DNA of 64,000 bases from Confluentibacter flavum. Lineage in GTDB: Bacteria; Bacteroidota; Bacteroidia; Flavobacteriales; Flavobacteriaceae. How positions within the stretch are numbered: position 1 is the first letter of the stretch; every line of letters begins with the position of its first letter. Of this stretch, positions 26,978-35,185 are shown one piece after another. The notes under the pieces are model-generated. The model had not been told where the DNA came from. It ran no database searches and saw only the letters and a program-made list of their open reading frames with translations. The position numbers and the translations under genes were made by a program. Where the stretch lies: the NCBI RefSeq assembly GCF_002843175.1, contig NZ_PJEO01000043.1:20876-84875 (forward strand), written 5' to 3'.

Positions 26978-29803
26978 TTAAAATTTATAACTGTATCCTA
27001 AAGAGAATTCCGTTCCAGGTTGTCTTAAAGAATATAATTGATTCTTAGCTCCAAAAGACTCAAACTCACTTAACCTATCGTCATTTAAAATGTTATTCAC
27101 CTTAATATCTATGGTGCTTCTTTGTTTTTCACCTAAAGATTTACTTAAGGTAAAATTTAAGCTGTTGAATGGTTGCGTGTAAACATCCGGAACTAAACCG
27201 ATACCTACAGTTTCAAGAGTTGAACCTTGTACATTATAAAAAATACCTGTTTGAAATCCTATATCAGAATTATTATAATCGAAACCAACGTTAATCAAAT
27301 AAGGCGCTTGACCCTGTAAATCACGTTCACGATCTATAACCTCTCCATCTCTTTTAGCATTATTTCTGGCTTCAAATTCATCGTCAGACATGGTTAGCTC
27401 CGATTTGATGACCGAAACATTAACATTAAGCTTTAGGTTGTTTAAACTTTCGGCTATAAAACCCAATCGTTGTCTAAATTCCACTTCTGCACCATAAACT
27501 TTGGCATTACCCAAATTATCTACTGTAAGCTGGGTTGGTGCTTCTAAAAAGAATGCTTGCTCAATAGGGTCCTTAAAATCTTTGTAAAAACCACTTAATG
27601 CAAACATTTGACCATCATCGCCAAAACGTTCAAACCTTAAATCAAAGTTGTTTACATAGGTTGGAACTAAATCAATATTTCCAATAAATAATCTATTTGT
27701 AATAGGGTCAAAAATTTGTGCCACAGAAGCTTCTTTAAAGGAAGGTCTAGCCGTAGTTCTAGAATATGAAGTTCTTAAATTTGCTTTATCATTTAAAGCG
27801 TAAATAAGGTTGGCCGACGGAAAAAGGTCAAACTCATCAATAATCAACTCTCTTTCAAAAGTTTTAGCGTTATTACGTCCTGTGTAATATGAATTAAATA
27901 ATTCTGTTCTTAAACCTAAAACCGTTTTAAAACGTTCGGTTAAATTAAACTCAGCAGAAATATAAGTTGCACCAATTCTTTGTTCTCCTTTATAAGCATC
28001 ATTAGGATTGAATTGGTCACCGAAAACCAAGTGAGACCCCTCATCTGTTGTTGGTGTCCATAAATTTTCAGGTGCTAGTAAGTTATCTGGGTTACCATCA
28101 AATAAGAAACTATCATCACCACTAATAAAAAATGTATAGTCATCGATACTAAAATTTCTAAACTTATAGGTATAAGCACCACCAAATTTTAAATTTGCAG
28201 GCCTGTTAAAAAGCTCCAATTTTTTATCGAAATCTGCTTTCCCTGCCCAGTTTTCCTCAATTAGGTTTCTCCATATTTGGATTGGATAGGTAGTAGAACT
28301 CGGACTTATTATAAAATTTCCATTTTGAGATTCTCTTAATGGTGTAATTCGGTGCGCTTTATCCATAACCTTTGAAAAGGTTGGTGAAATAACCCAATTA
28401 AAATCCATAGCTCTTTCGGCTTTACCAAGTCTGTGGCTACCCCCTATTTGTAAATTAGAAATAGCACGTTCTGTATAGGTTAGCGAGTTTTTTTGTAAAG
28501 GTTCAAAGCCCCCTCCTACTTTATCTTCAGAAATTCCTTGGTCAAAAAAACCAGCTGCAGACTCACCGTTCTGTATGTGCAGAAAATTTACTTTATACTT
28601 TGATAGATCTGTTTTATAAGTTAACCCAACTAAACCATTTAAGATAATGTTGTTAATCCCTTCTGAGCCGTTAGAAATAAGCACAGCATTAAGCTCATTA
28701 TTTCCTGCATTACTAAAGTCTTTTATATAAGCACCATCATTTCTGTTTTCATAAAAGGTTGTTTCATTTTTGTAAGAAAAGGATGCCTGGTAACCTAATT
28801 TATCATCGCCAATATCATACTGGTTCCCTAAGGTAAAACCAAAATCGAAATTCATGTTGCTGGTTTCTCGTTTTGCCTGCAATTCTTTTTGAAATCTGCT
28901 TGTAAGGGATGTTAACAAGAGCCTATCATCAAAAGTACCAGGAATTGGTTGATATCTGTGAATTGGTAAGTTCCTTGTGCCATCGTCATATCCAAATAAA
29001 TCAGTATCACTACCGGTATAAGATAAATAATCGTTGTTAAAGTGCATATCTGGGTTGTAACCAGTTCCTAAAGATATGGTGTATTCAGCTTTAGAAGGAA
29101 AGTCTTTAGTTACCACATTTACAATACCCCCAGTAAAATCAGCAGGATATTCAGCAGAAGCCGATTTTAATACAATGACATTGTCTAGAATATTGGTTGG
29201 GAACAAATCCATTTGAATGGTATTTCTGTCTGGATCAAGTCCAGGTATATCTACTCCATTTAAAATAGATTTTGTATAACGGTCACCAAGACCACGAACA
29301 TACACATACTTACCACCTTGAATAGATACACCGGGAACACTTTTTATGGCACTCGCAACATTACTTGCTCCTGAACTTCTAATTGCTTGTGCAGAAAGTC
29401 CATCTAATACCACAACAGATTGCTTTTGTAAACTTAAAACCGCATTTTCAGTATTTCTTTTTGTAGAAGTAGTAATTACAACGGTATCTAACGAATTTGT
29501 TGTTAAAACAATATCTAGAGTAACAATTTCATTAGGCTTGACAACCACCTCAGAAATTTCTTGGGTTTCATAACCAACAAAAGAAAAAACGATGGTGTAA
29601 GTCCCTGCTTCTAACTCTAGCTCATACTTTCCGTCAAAAGCGGAGGTAGTCCCCTTAGTGGTTCCTTTAACTAAAATATTAGCAAAAGCCATAGGTTCAT
29701 TAAACTCACCATCTAGAACTGTACCTACTACTTTACTTTGGGCAGAAGAAATATAACTTACGAGAATAAAAACAAAAATTAAAACGTTTTGTATATTTTT
29801 CAT
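26978..29803 (-). CDS. TonB-dependent receptor of the putative phosphate-starvation island
   Basis: 941 residues from the ATG at 29803 (MKNIQNVLIFVFILVSYISS); an in-frame ATG at 29827 would spoil the signal peptide. A carboxypeptidase-regulatory-like domain (about 22-105), a plug (SAQAIRSSGASNVASAIKSV, YVRGLGDRYTKSILNGVDIP) and a long 22-strand-type barrel ending GYSYKF follow. Outer-membrane active uptake with TonB. It lies 65 bases after a beta-helix lipoprotein gene whose promoter has phased AATGTTA boxes, so uptake of a phosphorus source is inferred. Substrate unproven. Confidence 0.92.
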   Translation of the reverse strand: MKNIQNVLIFVFILVSYISSAQSKVVGTVLDGEFNEPMAFANILVKGTTKGTTSAFDGKYELELEAGTYTIVFSFVGYETQEISEVVVKPNEIVTLDIVLTTNSLDTVVITTSTKRNTENAVLSLQKQSVVVLDGLSAQAIRSSGASNVASAIKSVPGVSIQGGKYVYVRGLGDRYTKSILNGVDIPGLDPDRNTIQMDLFPTNILDNVIVLKSASAEYPADFTGGIVNVVTKDFPSKAEYTISLGTGYNPDMHFNNDYLSYTGSDTDLFGYDDGTRNLPIHRYQPIPGTFDDRLLLTSLTSRFQKELQAKRETSNMNFDFGFTLGNQYDIGDDKLGYQASFSYKNETTFYENRNDGAYIKDFSNAGNNELNAVLISNGSEGINNIILNGLVGLTYKTDLSKYKVNFLHIQNGESAAGFFDQGISEDKVGGGFEPLQKNSLTYTERAISNLQIGGSHRLGKAERAMDFNWVISPTFSKVMDKAHRITPLRESQNGNFIISPSSTTYPIQIWRNLIEENWAGKADFDKKLELFNRPANLKFGGAYTYKFRNFSIDDYTFFISGDDSFLFDGNPDNLLAPENLWTPTTDEGSHLVFGDQFNPNDAYKGEQRIGATYISAEFNLTERFKTVLGLRTELFNSYYTGRNNAKTFERELIIDEFDLFPSANLIYALNDKANLRTSYSRTTARPSFKEASVAQIFDPITNRLFIGNIDLVPTYVNNFDLRFERFGDDGQMFALSGFYKDFKDPIEQAFFLEAPTQLTVDNLGNAKVYGAEVEFRQRLGFIAESLNNLKLNVNVSVIKSELTMSDDEFEARNNAKRDGEVIDRERDLQGQAPYLINVGFDYNNSDIGFQTGIFYNVQGSTLETVGIGLVPDVYTQPFNSLNFTLSKSLGEKQRSTIDIKVNNILNDDRLSEFESFGAKNQLYSLRQPGTEFSLGYSYKF

Positions 29804-29816
29804 ATTAAGAATTATA

Positions 29817-29846
29817 TAACCCACCACTCTTTAAGTGATGGGTTTA
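29817..29846 (-). other. intercistronic hairpin
   Basis: AACCCATCACT / AGTGGTGGGTT (minus-strand RNA reading, one G-U pair, loop TAAAG) lies between the lipoprotein and receptor genes without a T run. It probably marks RNA processing or 3'-end protection that separates expression levels of the two genes. Confidence 0.5.
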
Positions 29847-29868
29847 ATGTGTTTATAAAGTGAATTTT

Positions 29869-31146
29869 TTAAAACCCTAAATTGCCAGCAGTATTGGCAT
29901 ACGTCCAAGCAAGGAGTGATGTGTTAGCACCTTTAGTTTGAGAGCCTTTTGTTACAGCTGAAGCAAAATCACCAAAGCCAGTTACGGTTACGGTTGCTGC
30001 GGTATTTTTAAATATAGTTTTTACATCGGTTACAGTATCTGGTAAAACAATTTCCCAAGCTGCAAAAGTCAATAAACCATCATTGTAGTTGGTAGCAACA
30101 CCATCATTATCCAATTCAACATCAGCAGCTGCTTTAAAACCATAAGCATACACGTTTTCCGTACGTCCTTGAGCGCCACTTCTGTAATCAGCATACTCAC
30201 CGTTAGATGTCACAAGATTACCAATTAAGGTTAGATCTCTTAAAATAAATGCACCATTAGCAGAACCTTCTGGGCCGTCAATCTCTAGGGCATGGTCAGA
30301 GTTATCCCCTAATGCAACAACAGCATTGTCAATAGTTCCAGAGTAAGCTTGATCGATATCTAAACCGTCATCACCACAAGCCCAAACTAGTAGGTTGGTC
30401 GCATTTACAGTACCACCAAAAAATTCAATACCATCATCTACATTGGCAACAACTTCAACATTATCAATTAAAGTACCACTACCTACACCACCAAGGGTTA
30501 AACCATTTATTTCGTTTCCTTCACCAATTAAAGAACCTCCATGTCTGATAGAGATATATCTTAAGTTACCTGAATCATCTAATGGATCAGTTCCTCCATA
30601 TTGACCAAAAGTATCATCAGCAGGAATCCCTTCAATCTGCGCAGTTACAATATCCCCAGAAAAAGAACAAGGTGCATTACCAAGTACTATTAGACCACCC
30701 CACAAACCTCTATCATTTTCAGATAAGTTAGTACCTTGAGTTTGTCCACAAGTAATGTTATCACTAGTAGAAGTGAAAATGATTGGTTGATTAGCTGTTC
30801 CTTGAGCATTAATTTTACCTCCTCTAGCAACAATTAAAGCAGAAGCTAAAGAACCAGTCCCTGAAGAACCTTTTATAATAGTCCCCGGATTGATTGTTAA
30901 AGTTACACCACTTGGCACAACAACTTTTTGGTTAAGTTGGTAAATATTGTCTGCTGTCCATGTAGTGCTAGCAGAAATAAAACCAGTTACAGCAATTGTT
31001 TGGCAGGTTTCACCACCACCACCACCACCACCATTTTCTATGATGATAGTTCTTTCCTCTATTATTATTGGTGTATCATCATCTTGAAAACACCCAGTGA
31101 ATATTAAAGAAGATGCAATTAAAAGAGTTAAAAGTAATTTTTTCAT
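29869..31146 (-). CDS. beta-helix surface lipoprotein paired with TonB receptor
   Basis: 425 residues: lipobox FTGC (lipid cysteine near residue 19), an Asp-rich spacer, a run of seven glycines, then a right-handed parallel beta-helix (about 50-420, repeats such as LIVARGGKINAQGTANQPII and NVDDGIEFFGGTVNATN). Similar lipoproteins accompany TonB receptors in Bacteroidota in a SusD-like position, but this is not SusD. It precedes the receptor gene on the same strand. Six 11-bp phased boxes lie upstream (31213-31274). It is probably a cell-surface binding or degrading partner. Confidence 0.85.
   Translation of the reverse strand: MKKLLLTLLIASSLIFTGCFQDDDTPIIIEERTIIIENGGGGGGGETCQTIAVTGFISASTTWTADNIYQLNQKVVVPSGVTLTINPGTIIKGSSGTGSLASALIVARGGKINAQGTANQPIIFTSTSDNITCGQTQGTNLSENDRGLWGGLIVLGNAPCSFSGDIVTAQIEGIPADDTFGQYGGTDPLDDSGNLRYISIRHGGSLIGEGNEINGLTLGGVGSGTLIDNVEVVANVDDGIEFFGGTVNATNLLVWACGDDGLDIDQAYSGTIDNAVVALGDNSDHALEIDGPEGSANGAFILRDLTLIGNLVTSNGEYADYRSGAQGRTENVYAYGFKAAADVELDNDGVATNYNDGLLTFAAWEIVLPDTVTDVKTIFKNTAATVTVTGFGDFASAVTKGSQTKGANTSLLAWTYANTAGNLGF
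31011..31032. repeat. CAC/GTG triplet repeat coding for a glycine run
   Basis: About seven CAC triplets in the plus strand (GGT on the coding strand) encode the Gly linker of the beta-helix lipoprotein. Slippage would change linker length without breaking the frame. Confidence 0.8.
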
Positions 31147-31197
31147 GAGAATAATTTTTAGATAAAATTTTTTAGATAATTTTTATAATTAATGACG

Positions 31198-31309
31198 CAA
31201 AGAAAGACACTTAATGTAAAAATGAGGTTACGTAAGGATTAAACAACTGTAACAAAAGTGTTATATAAATGTTATTAAATGCTTAATTTGAAAACATTAA
31301 GTTAACATT
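31198..31309 (-). promoter_or_regulatory. Pho-box-like array upstream of lipoprotein-TonB receptor operon
   Basis: Plus-strand units at 11-base steps: AATGTAA 31213, GAGGTTA 31224, AGGATTA 31235, ACTGTAA 31246, AGTGTTA 31257, AATGTTA 31268. In opposite orientation, AAACATT 31292 and TAACATT 31303 are another 11-base pair. A -7-like TTTCTTTG is at 31205-31198 on the minus strand. Individual units are degenerate, but the phasing is regular. Confidence 0.5.
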
Positions 31310-31429
31310 GAAAATTAAAAGGTTATTTAAAAAAAATAAGCAGAAACTAAAAAATAACTTTACATTTTATTCTAGTTCAATTGCTAAAAAATAAAACCGT
31401 TAACTTTGGAAAGTATAGAAAAAGACCTG

Positions 31430-31822
31430 TTACTTTAAAACCGTAAGGGTTTCGTCTTCCTGTTGCCTTACTGTTGGAGTGGCAAGAGATGCCAATTCAC
31501 TTAAAGAAATTGTACTTGCTGCTAAAGATACTTGTAATTCCGTTGGTTGTAGCGCATCTACATGAACCTTAATTTCTTGGGTTTCGTAACCAGGAAAACT
31601 GCAAACCAATGTATAATCGCCTGCTTCTAAATTTTCAATAAGGAATAACCCTGTTAAGTCTGTTTGGGATGCTACTGAAGTACCTTTAATAGACATACTT
31701 GCAAATACCAAAGGTGTATTGCCTGACTCATTATCCATCACTTTACCAACGATTAAGCCTGTATTTTGGGCATAACTAAACGTGGCAAACAACATTATAA
31801 ATAAATAAAAAATGTTTTTCAT
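31430..31822 (-). CDS. stand-alone carboxypeptidase-regulatory-like domain protein
   Basis: 130 residues from the ATG at 31822 (MKNIFYLFIMLFATFSYAQ, signal peptide); the longer frame from 31867 adds an unlikely leader. The mature part is one beta-sandwich (TGLIVGKVMDNESG to about residue 100) that aligns by eye with the N-terminal domain of the receptor at 26978-29803 (both share SF-GYETQEI), then a short tail. No plug or barrel follows. It may be a receptor fragment or a true single-domain partner. A five-unit phased box array lies upstream. Confidence 0.75.
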   Translation of the reverse strand: MKNIFYLFIMLFATFSYAQNTGLIVGKVMDNESGNTPLVFASMSIKGTSVASQTDLTGLFLIENLEAGDYTLVCSFPGYETQEIKVHVDALQPTELQVSLAASTISLSELASLATPTVRQQEDETLTVLK

Positions 31823-31844
31823 AATTGGATACATAATAATAGTG

Positions 31845-31921
31845 CAAATAAAAAGCTTTACTGCCAACAGAATGTTACCTAAATATTAAGCAACGGTCAT
31901 TAAAATGTTAGCTTAATGTTA
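31845..31921 (-). promoter_or_regulatory. Pho-box-like array upstream of stand-alone regulatory-domain gene
   Basis: Plus-strand units AATGTTA 31871, AATATTA 31882, ACGGTCA 31893, AATGTTA 31904 and AATGTTA 31915 at exact 11-base steps. The -7-like TTTATTTG is at 31852-31845 on the minus strand, 19 bases from the first unit. Confidence 0.6.
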
Positions 31922-32158
31922 CCAAATCGCCATGATTTGGAAGCACAAAACACCAATGGAGATTTAGCGATTGCCTATGACCTTTAAAAACAAATAAATA
32001 TCTACATATGAAATGAGCATGACCGAAAAATTGGTCGTAAACACTAATTATATATGCGAATAACATATGACAAATAAAAATCAATAAAAATCTACATATG
32101 AAATTCCGATTTTATTTTAACTGATTTTAGTTATCTTGCCCATGCTTAAAATTTAACC
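31922..32158. other. non-coding spacer before dGTPase gene
   Basis: No ORF. It holds the palindrome CCAAATC-GCCAT-GATTTGG (31923-31941) and two copies of TCTACATATGAAAT (near 31992 and 32091). No clear promoter element was found. Confidence 0.5.
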
Positions 32159-33499
32159 ATGAACTGGGAACAATTATTATCCTTAAAACGCTTTGGCGAC
32201 ACCAATAAACGCATTAGAAAAGAACAAGATGAAACCCGATTAGGGTTTGAAGTAGATTATGATCGCGTTATTTTCTCTTCAGAATTTAGAAGCTTACAAG
32301 ACAAAACCCAAGTAATCCCCTTATCGCAAACCGATTTTGTTCACACCCGCTTAACACATAGTTTGGAAGTTAGTGTGGTTGGGCGTTCGTTGGGACGGTT
32401 GGTTGGAAAAAAATTACTGGAAAAACATCCCCATTTACAAAACATTCATGGCTTCCAGGTTAATGATTTTGGTGCTATTGTTGCCTCCGCAGCTTTAGCA
32501 CATGATATAGGGAATCCGCCGTTTGGACATTCGGGCGAAAAAGCGATAGGCGAATTTTTTAAAACCGGAGCAGGCAACCACTATAAAAGCCAACTCACCG
32601 CAAAAGAATATCAAGATTTATGTGACTTTGAAGGCAATGCTAACGGATTTAAAATTTTAACTGAAAGCAGAGCAGGAAGAAGTGGCGGACTCCGTTTAAG
32701 TTATGCGACTTTGGGCGCTTTTACCAAATACCCAAAAGAATCGCTTCCTAAAAAACCAACCACTCACATTGCCGATAAAAAATACGGCTTTTTTCAAAGT
32801 GAAAAAGATGCTTTTGTGGATATTGCATCCGAATTGGGTTTGATAAAACGAAGTAATAAAGACTTAAGTTTTTCGCGACATCCATTAGCTTTTTTAGTGG
32901 AAGCTGCCGACGATATTTGTTATACCATCATCGATTTTGAAGATGGAATCAACCTAGGACTCATCCAAGAAGAATTTGCTCTGGAATACCTGTCTAAAAT
33001 AATACGCGATAACATCAAACCCGAAAATTATTATGCACTTTCAACTAAAGAAGACCGCATTGGTTACTTACGCGCATTGGCAATTGGCACATTAATTAAT
33101 GAAGCTGTGGACATTTTTATGAAACACGAAGAAGCCATTTTAAATGGTGAATTCGATTGTGCTTTGCTGGACAAAAGCAAATACGACGCACAAATAAAGG
33201 ATATTATTAAAATCAGTGTTGAAAATATCTATCAATCAACCGAGGTGGTCGATAAAGAAATTGCAGGTTATGGCGTTTTAAACACACTATTAACCACTTA
33301 TACCAATGCCATAAACAATACGTTTGATGGAACGGCTTCCAATTATGACAAACTTATTTTTAAAAGCCTTCCAAAAACAATAAACATAGAGAGTTCTAGT
33401 TTGTACAAACGTTTGTCTAGTGTGTGTTTTTATGTGTCCTTACTTTCAGATAGTAAAGCCATTTTAGAATATAAAAAGATAAAGGGGTTTAGTTTTTAG
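32159..33499 (+). CDS. dgt: deoxyguanosinetriphosphate triphosphohydrolase-like protein
   Basis: 446 residues of the HD-domain dNTPase family. Visible are the metal-binding His in THSLEVSVVGR, the His-Asp pair in AHDIGNPPFGHSG, and a later Asp in EAADDICYTIIDFEDG. It hydrolyses dGTP or other dNTPs to the nucleoside and triphosphate, regulating dNTP pools. The length fits the E. coli-type Dgt branch used in Bacteroidota. Single gene, with REP-like palindromes directly downstream. Confidence 0.93.
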   Translation: MNWEQLLSLKRFGDTNKRIRKEQDETRLGFEVDYDRVIFSSEFRSLQDKTQVIPLSQTDFVHTRLTHSLEVSVVGRSLGRLVGKKLLEKHPHLQNIHGFQVNDFGAIVASAALAHDIGNPPFGHSGEKAIGEFFKTGAGNHYKSQLTAKEYQDLCDFEGNANGFKILTESRAGRSGGLRLSYATLGAFTKYPKESLPKKPTTHIADKKYGFFQSEKDAFVDIASELGLIKRSNKDLSFSRHPLAFLVEAADDICYTIIDFEDGINLGLIQEEFALEYLSKIIRDNIKPENYYALSTKEDRIGYLRALAIGTLINEAVDIFMKHEEAILNGEFDCALLDKSKYDAQIKDIIKISVENIYQSTEVVDKEIAGYGVLNTLLTTYTNAINNTFDGTASNYDKLIFKSLPKTINIESSSLYKRLSSVCFYVSLLSDSKAILEYKKIKGFSF

Positions 33500-33511
33500 G
33501 ATTAAATGCAC

Positions 33512-33655
33512 GCTACCGCTAAGCTCCAGCTTAGTGGCTACAAAGTTAAGAATAATACCACGCTACCGCTAAACTCCGCTTAGTGGCGGTATGATTAAGA
33601 AAATTAACGCTTTTACTTTCCGCAAGCTATCGCTAAGCTCCAGCTTAGTGGTGAC
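33512..33655. repeat. three REP-like palindromes upstream of RAYT gene
   Basis: Copies at 33512-33541, 33558-33590 and 33622-33655 share GCTACCGCTAAGCTCC and AGCTTAGTGGC, an imperfect palindrome (CGCTAAGC / GCTTAGTGG). They resemble the REP sequences that RAYT proteins recognise. Confidence 0.8.
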
Positions 33656-33726
33656 AAGAGTAAGAAAAAAGAAGCTTTTACAATGTAAATATTAGAGGAT
33701 GTAAAAGCTTTTTGTATTTTAGATTT

Positions 33727-34284
33727 ATGAGTAGAAACTATAAATTTCATAATAAGTCGGGGTTGTACTGTGTATCGTTTGCTACGGTATATTGGTTGGA
33801 TGTTTTCACAAGACAGATTTATTTTGACGTTTTGGTAGAAAGCATAAACTATTGCAGAGCAAAAAAGGGCATGGAGTTATATGCATATTGTTTTATGCCA
33901 AGTCATTTGCATTTAGTTTTTAGATCGAGTAATGATGAACCGGATGGTTTGTTAAGAGATTTTAAAAGTTTTACAGCAAAGAGAATTATAGAAGCTATAG
34001 AAACCAATCCGCAAGAGAGTAGAAAAGACTATTTGTTATGGTTTTTTCAACGAGCTGTAAAAAATAAAAGTAATGGTTCTAAATATCAATTTTGGCAACA
34101 TCATAATCAGCCAATTGAATTATGGACTGATAAAGTTATAAAGCAAAAAATAGATTATATTCATGATAATCCTGTGCAAAGTGGTTTAGTAACTGATCCA
34201 ACGCATTGGAAATATTCTAGTGCAAGAAACTTTCAGGACGACCATACGATTTTAGAGATTGATGGTGCTGGGTTTTTGGGTTGA
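33727..34284 (+). CDS. REP-associated tyrosine transposase (RAYT, IS200/IS605-related Y1-HUH family)
   Basis: 185 residues from the ATG at 33727 (MSRNYKFHNKSGLYCVSF); an ATG at 33712 is also open. The HUH motif is SHLHLVF. The catalytic tyrosine is probably in QKIDYIHDNPVQSGLV, and the tail motif WKYSSARNF is typical of this family. RAYTs nick single-stranded REP DNA and are domesticated relatives of IS200 transposases. The gene is flanked by inverted REP copies (three upstream, two downstream), and its last 96 bases are repeated after the stop. Confidence 0.9.
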   Translation: MSRNYKFHNKSGLYCVSFATVYWLDVFTRQIYFDVLVESINYCRAKKGMELYAYCFMPSHLHLVFRSSNDEPDGLLRDFKSFTAKRIIEAIETNPQESRKDYLLWFFQRAVKNKSNGSKYQFWQHHNQPIELWTDKVIKQKIDYIHDNPVQSGLVTDPTHWKYSSARNFQDDHTILEIDGAGFLG

Positions 34285-34488
34285 GTTTTGCTGCTTACTG
34301 TTGTGGCCACTAAGCAGAGCTTAGCGGTAGCGGGGGGACTTGTAACAGATCCAACGCATTGGAAATATTCTAGTGCAAGAAACTTTCAGGATGACCATAC
34401 GGTTTTAGAGATTGATAGTGCTGGGTTTTTGGGTTGAGTTTTGCTGCTTACTGTTGTGGCCACTAAGCAGAGCTTAGCGGTAGCGGGG
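34189..34488. repeat. 153-bp tandem duplication of RAYT 3' end plus REP
   Basis: 34189-34341 and 34342-34488 match at a 153-base offset with about four differences in 147 bases. The unit spans the last 96 bases of the RAYT gene, its stop, and one REP palindrome (34303-34335; second copy 34456-34488). The REP copies here are inverted relative to those at 33512-33655. Confidence 0.9.
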
Positions 34489-34492
34489 ATCA

Positions 34493-35185
34493 TTATATTT
34501 CTATAAAAAAATTCAATGTCATCCAATAACTATGTCTCGTCTTATTATTTAAAAAAGAGTCGACTCTATAGTCCAAGCCTGTTTCTATTTTAAAATCGCC
34601 AGCTATGCTAAAACCAAGAAGAGGAACTAATCTTATTTCAAGGTCGTATTCCATTGCTTGTAAACTATTTACATATTCATTATTAATTTTTACATAAAAT
34701 TCTTCTGGATTTACTGACTCTCCATTTAAAGGTATTTCTGAGGTAATTCTATATCTAATTCTGATTTTAGGTTTTTCAATTTTAGAAAAAGTTTGGTCAC
34801 TTAAAAACCGATGTGCCAAACGAAATCCCGACAATCTTTGCACAATAACGTATTGCTGTATGAATCGGTGAAATAATTCCCCATCTTCAAACCTAATTAA
34901 ATAACCACTCGCTATTCTTGAATTTAAACCAACATTTTTTGCAGCGATTAAAGAAAAGTCCGTAAGAGCATATTTATAGCTTTTATCTACATCTCCATTC
35001 AATTCACCACTCTGAAAAAGTTGTCGAAATTCTATTTTTGTGTTTAAAGACCAATCATTTTTTAACTTACTGTTTAAGTTAAATGACGGCAGTCCACCAA
35101 ATTGATAAGCACTTTGAGCAAATACAGAATTTTTTATCTGAGGAAGCACCAAAACAAAGATTAAAGCTATTATTCTAGTATTCAA
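34493..35185 (-). CDS. DUF2490-type outer-membrane protein
   Basis: 230 residues with a signal peptide ending FAQ (about residue 24). The remainder alternates polar and hydrophobic residues and ends in an aromatic-rich strand (MTLNFFIEI), fitting a small outer-membrane beta-barrel of the DUF2490 type (motifs IEFRQLF, YVIVQRLSGFRLAHRFLSDQ). Function unknown. Its start overlaps the end of the 193-residue gene by 11 bases, so the two are translationally linked. Confidence 0.75.
   Translation of the reverse strand: MNTRIIALIFVLVLPQIKNSVFAQSAYQFGGLPSFNLNSKLKNDWSLNTKIEFRQLFQSGELNGDVDKSYKYALTDFSLIAAKNVGLNSRIASGYLIRFEDGELFHRFIQQYVIVQRLSGFRLAHRFLSDQTFSKIEKPKIRIRYRITSEIPLNGESVNPEEFYVKINNEYVNSLQAMEYDLEIRLVPLLGFSIAGDFKIETGLDYRVDSFLNNKTRHSYWMTLNFFIEI

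Noticed and set aside
33512..33655. CRISPR-like array from the three spaced repeats
   Set aside because: Repeats are imperfect, palindromic and unevenly spaced, with no cas genes; they fit REP elements beside a RAYT gene.
34342..34455. Second transposase gene after RAYT
   Set aside because: It is only the duplicated last part of the gene with no start or HUH motif.
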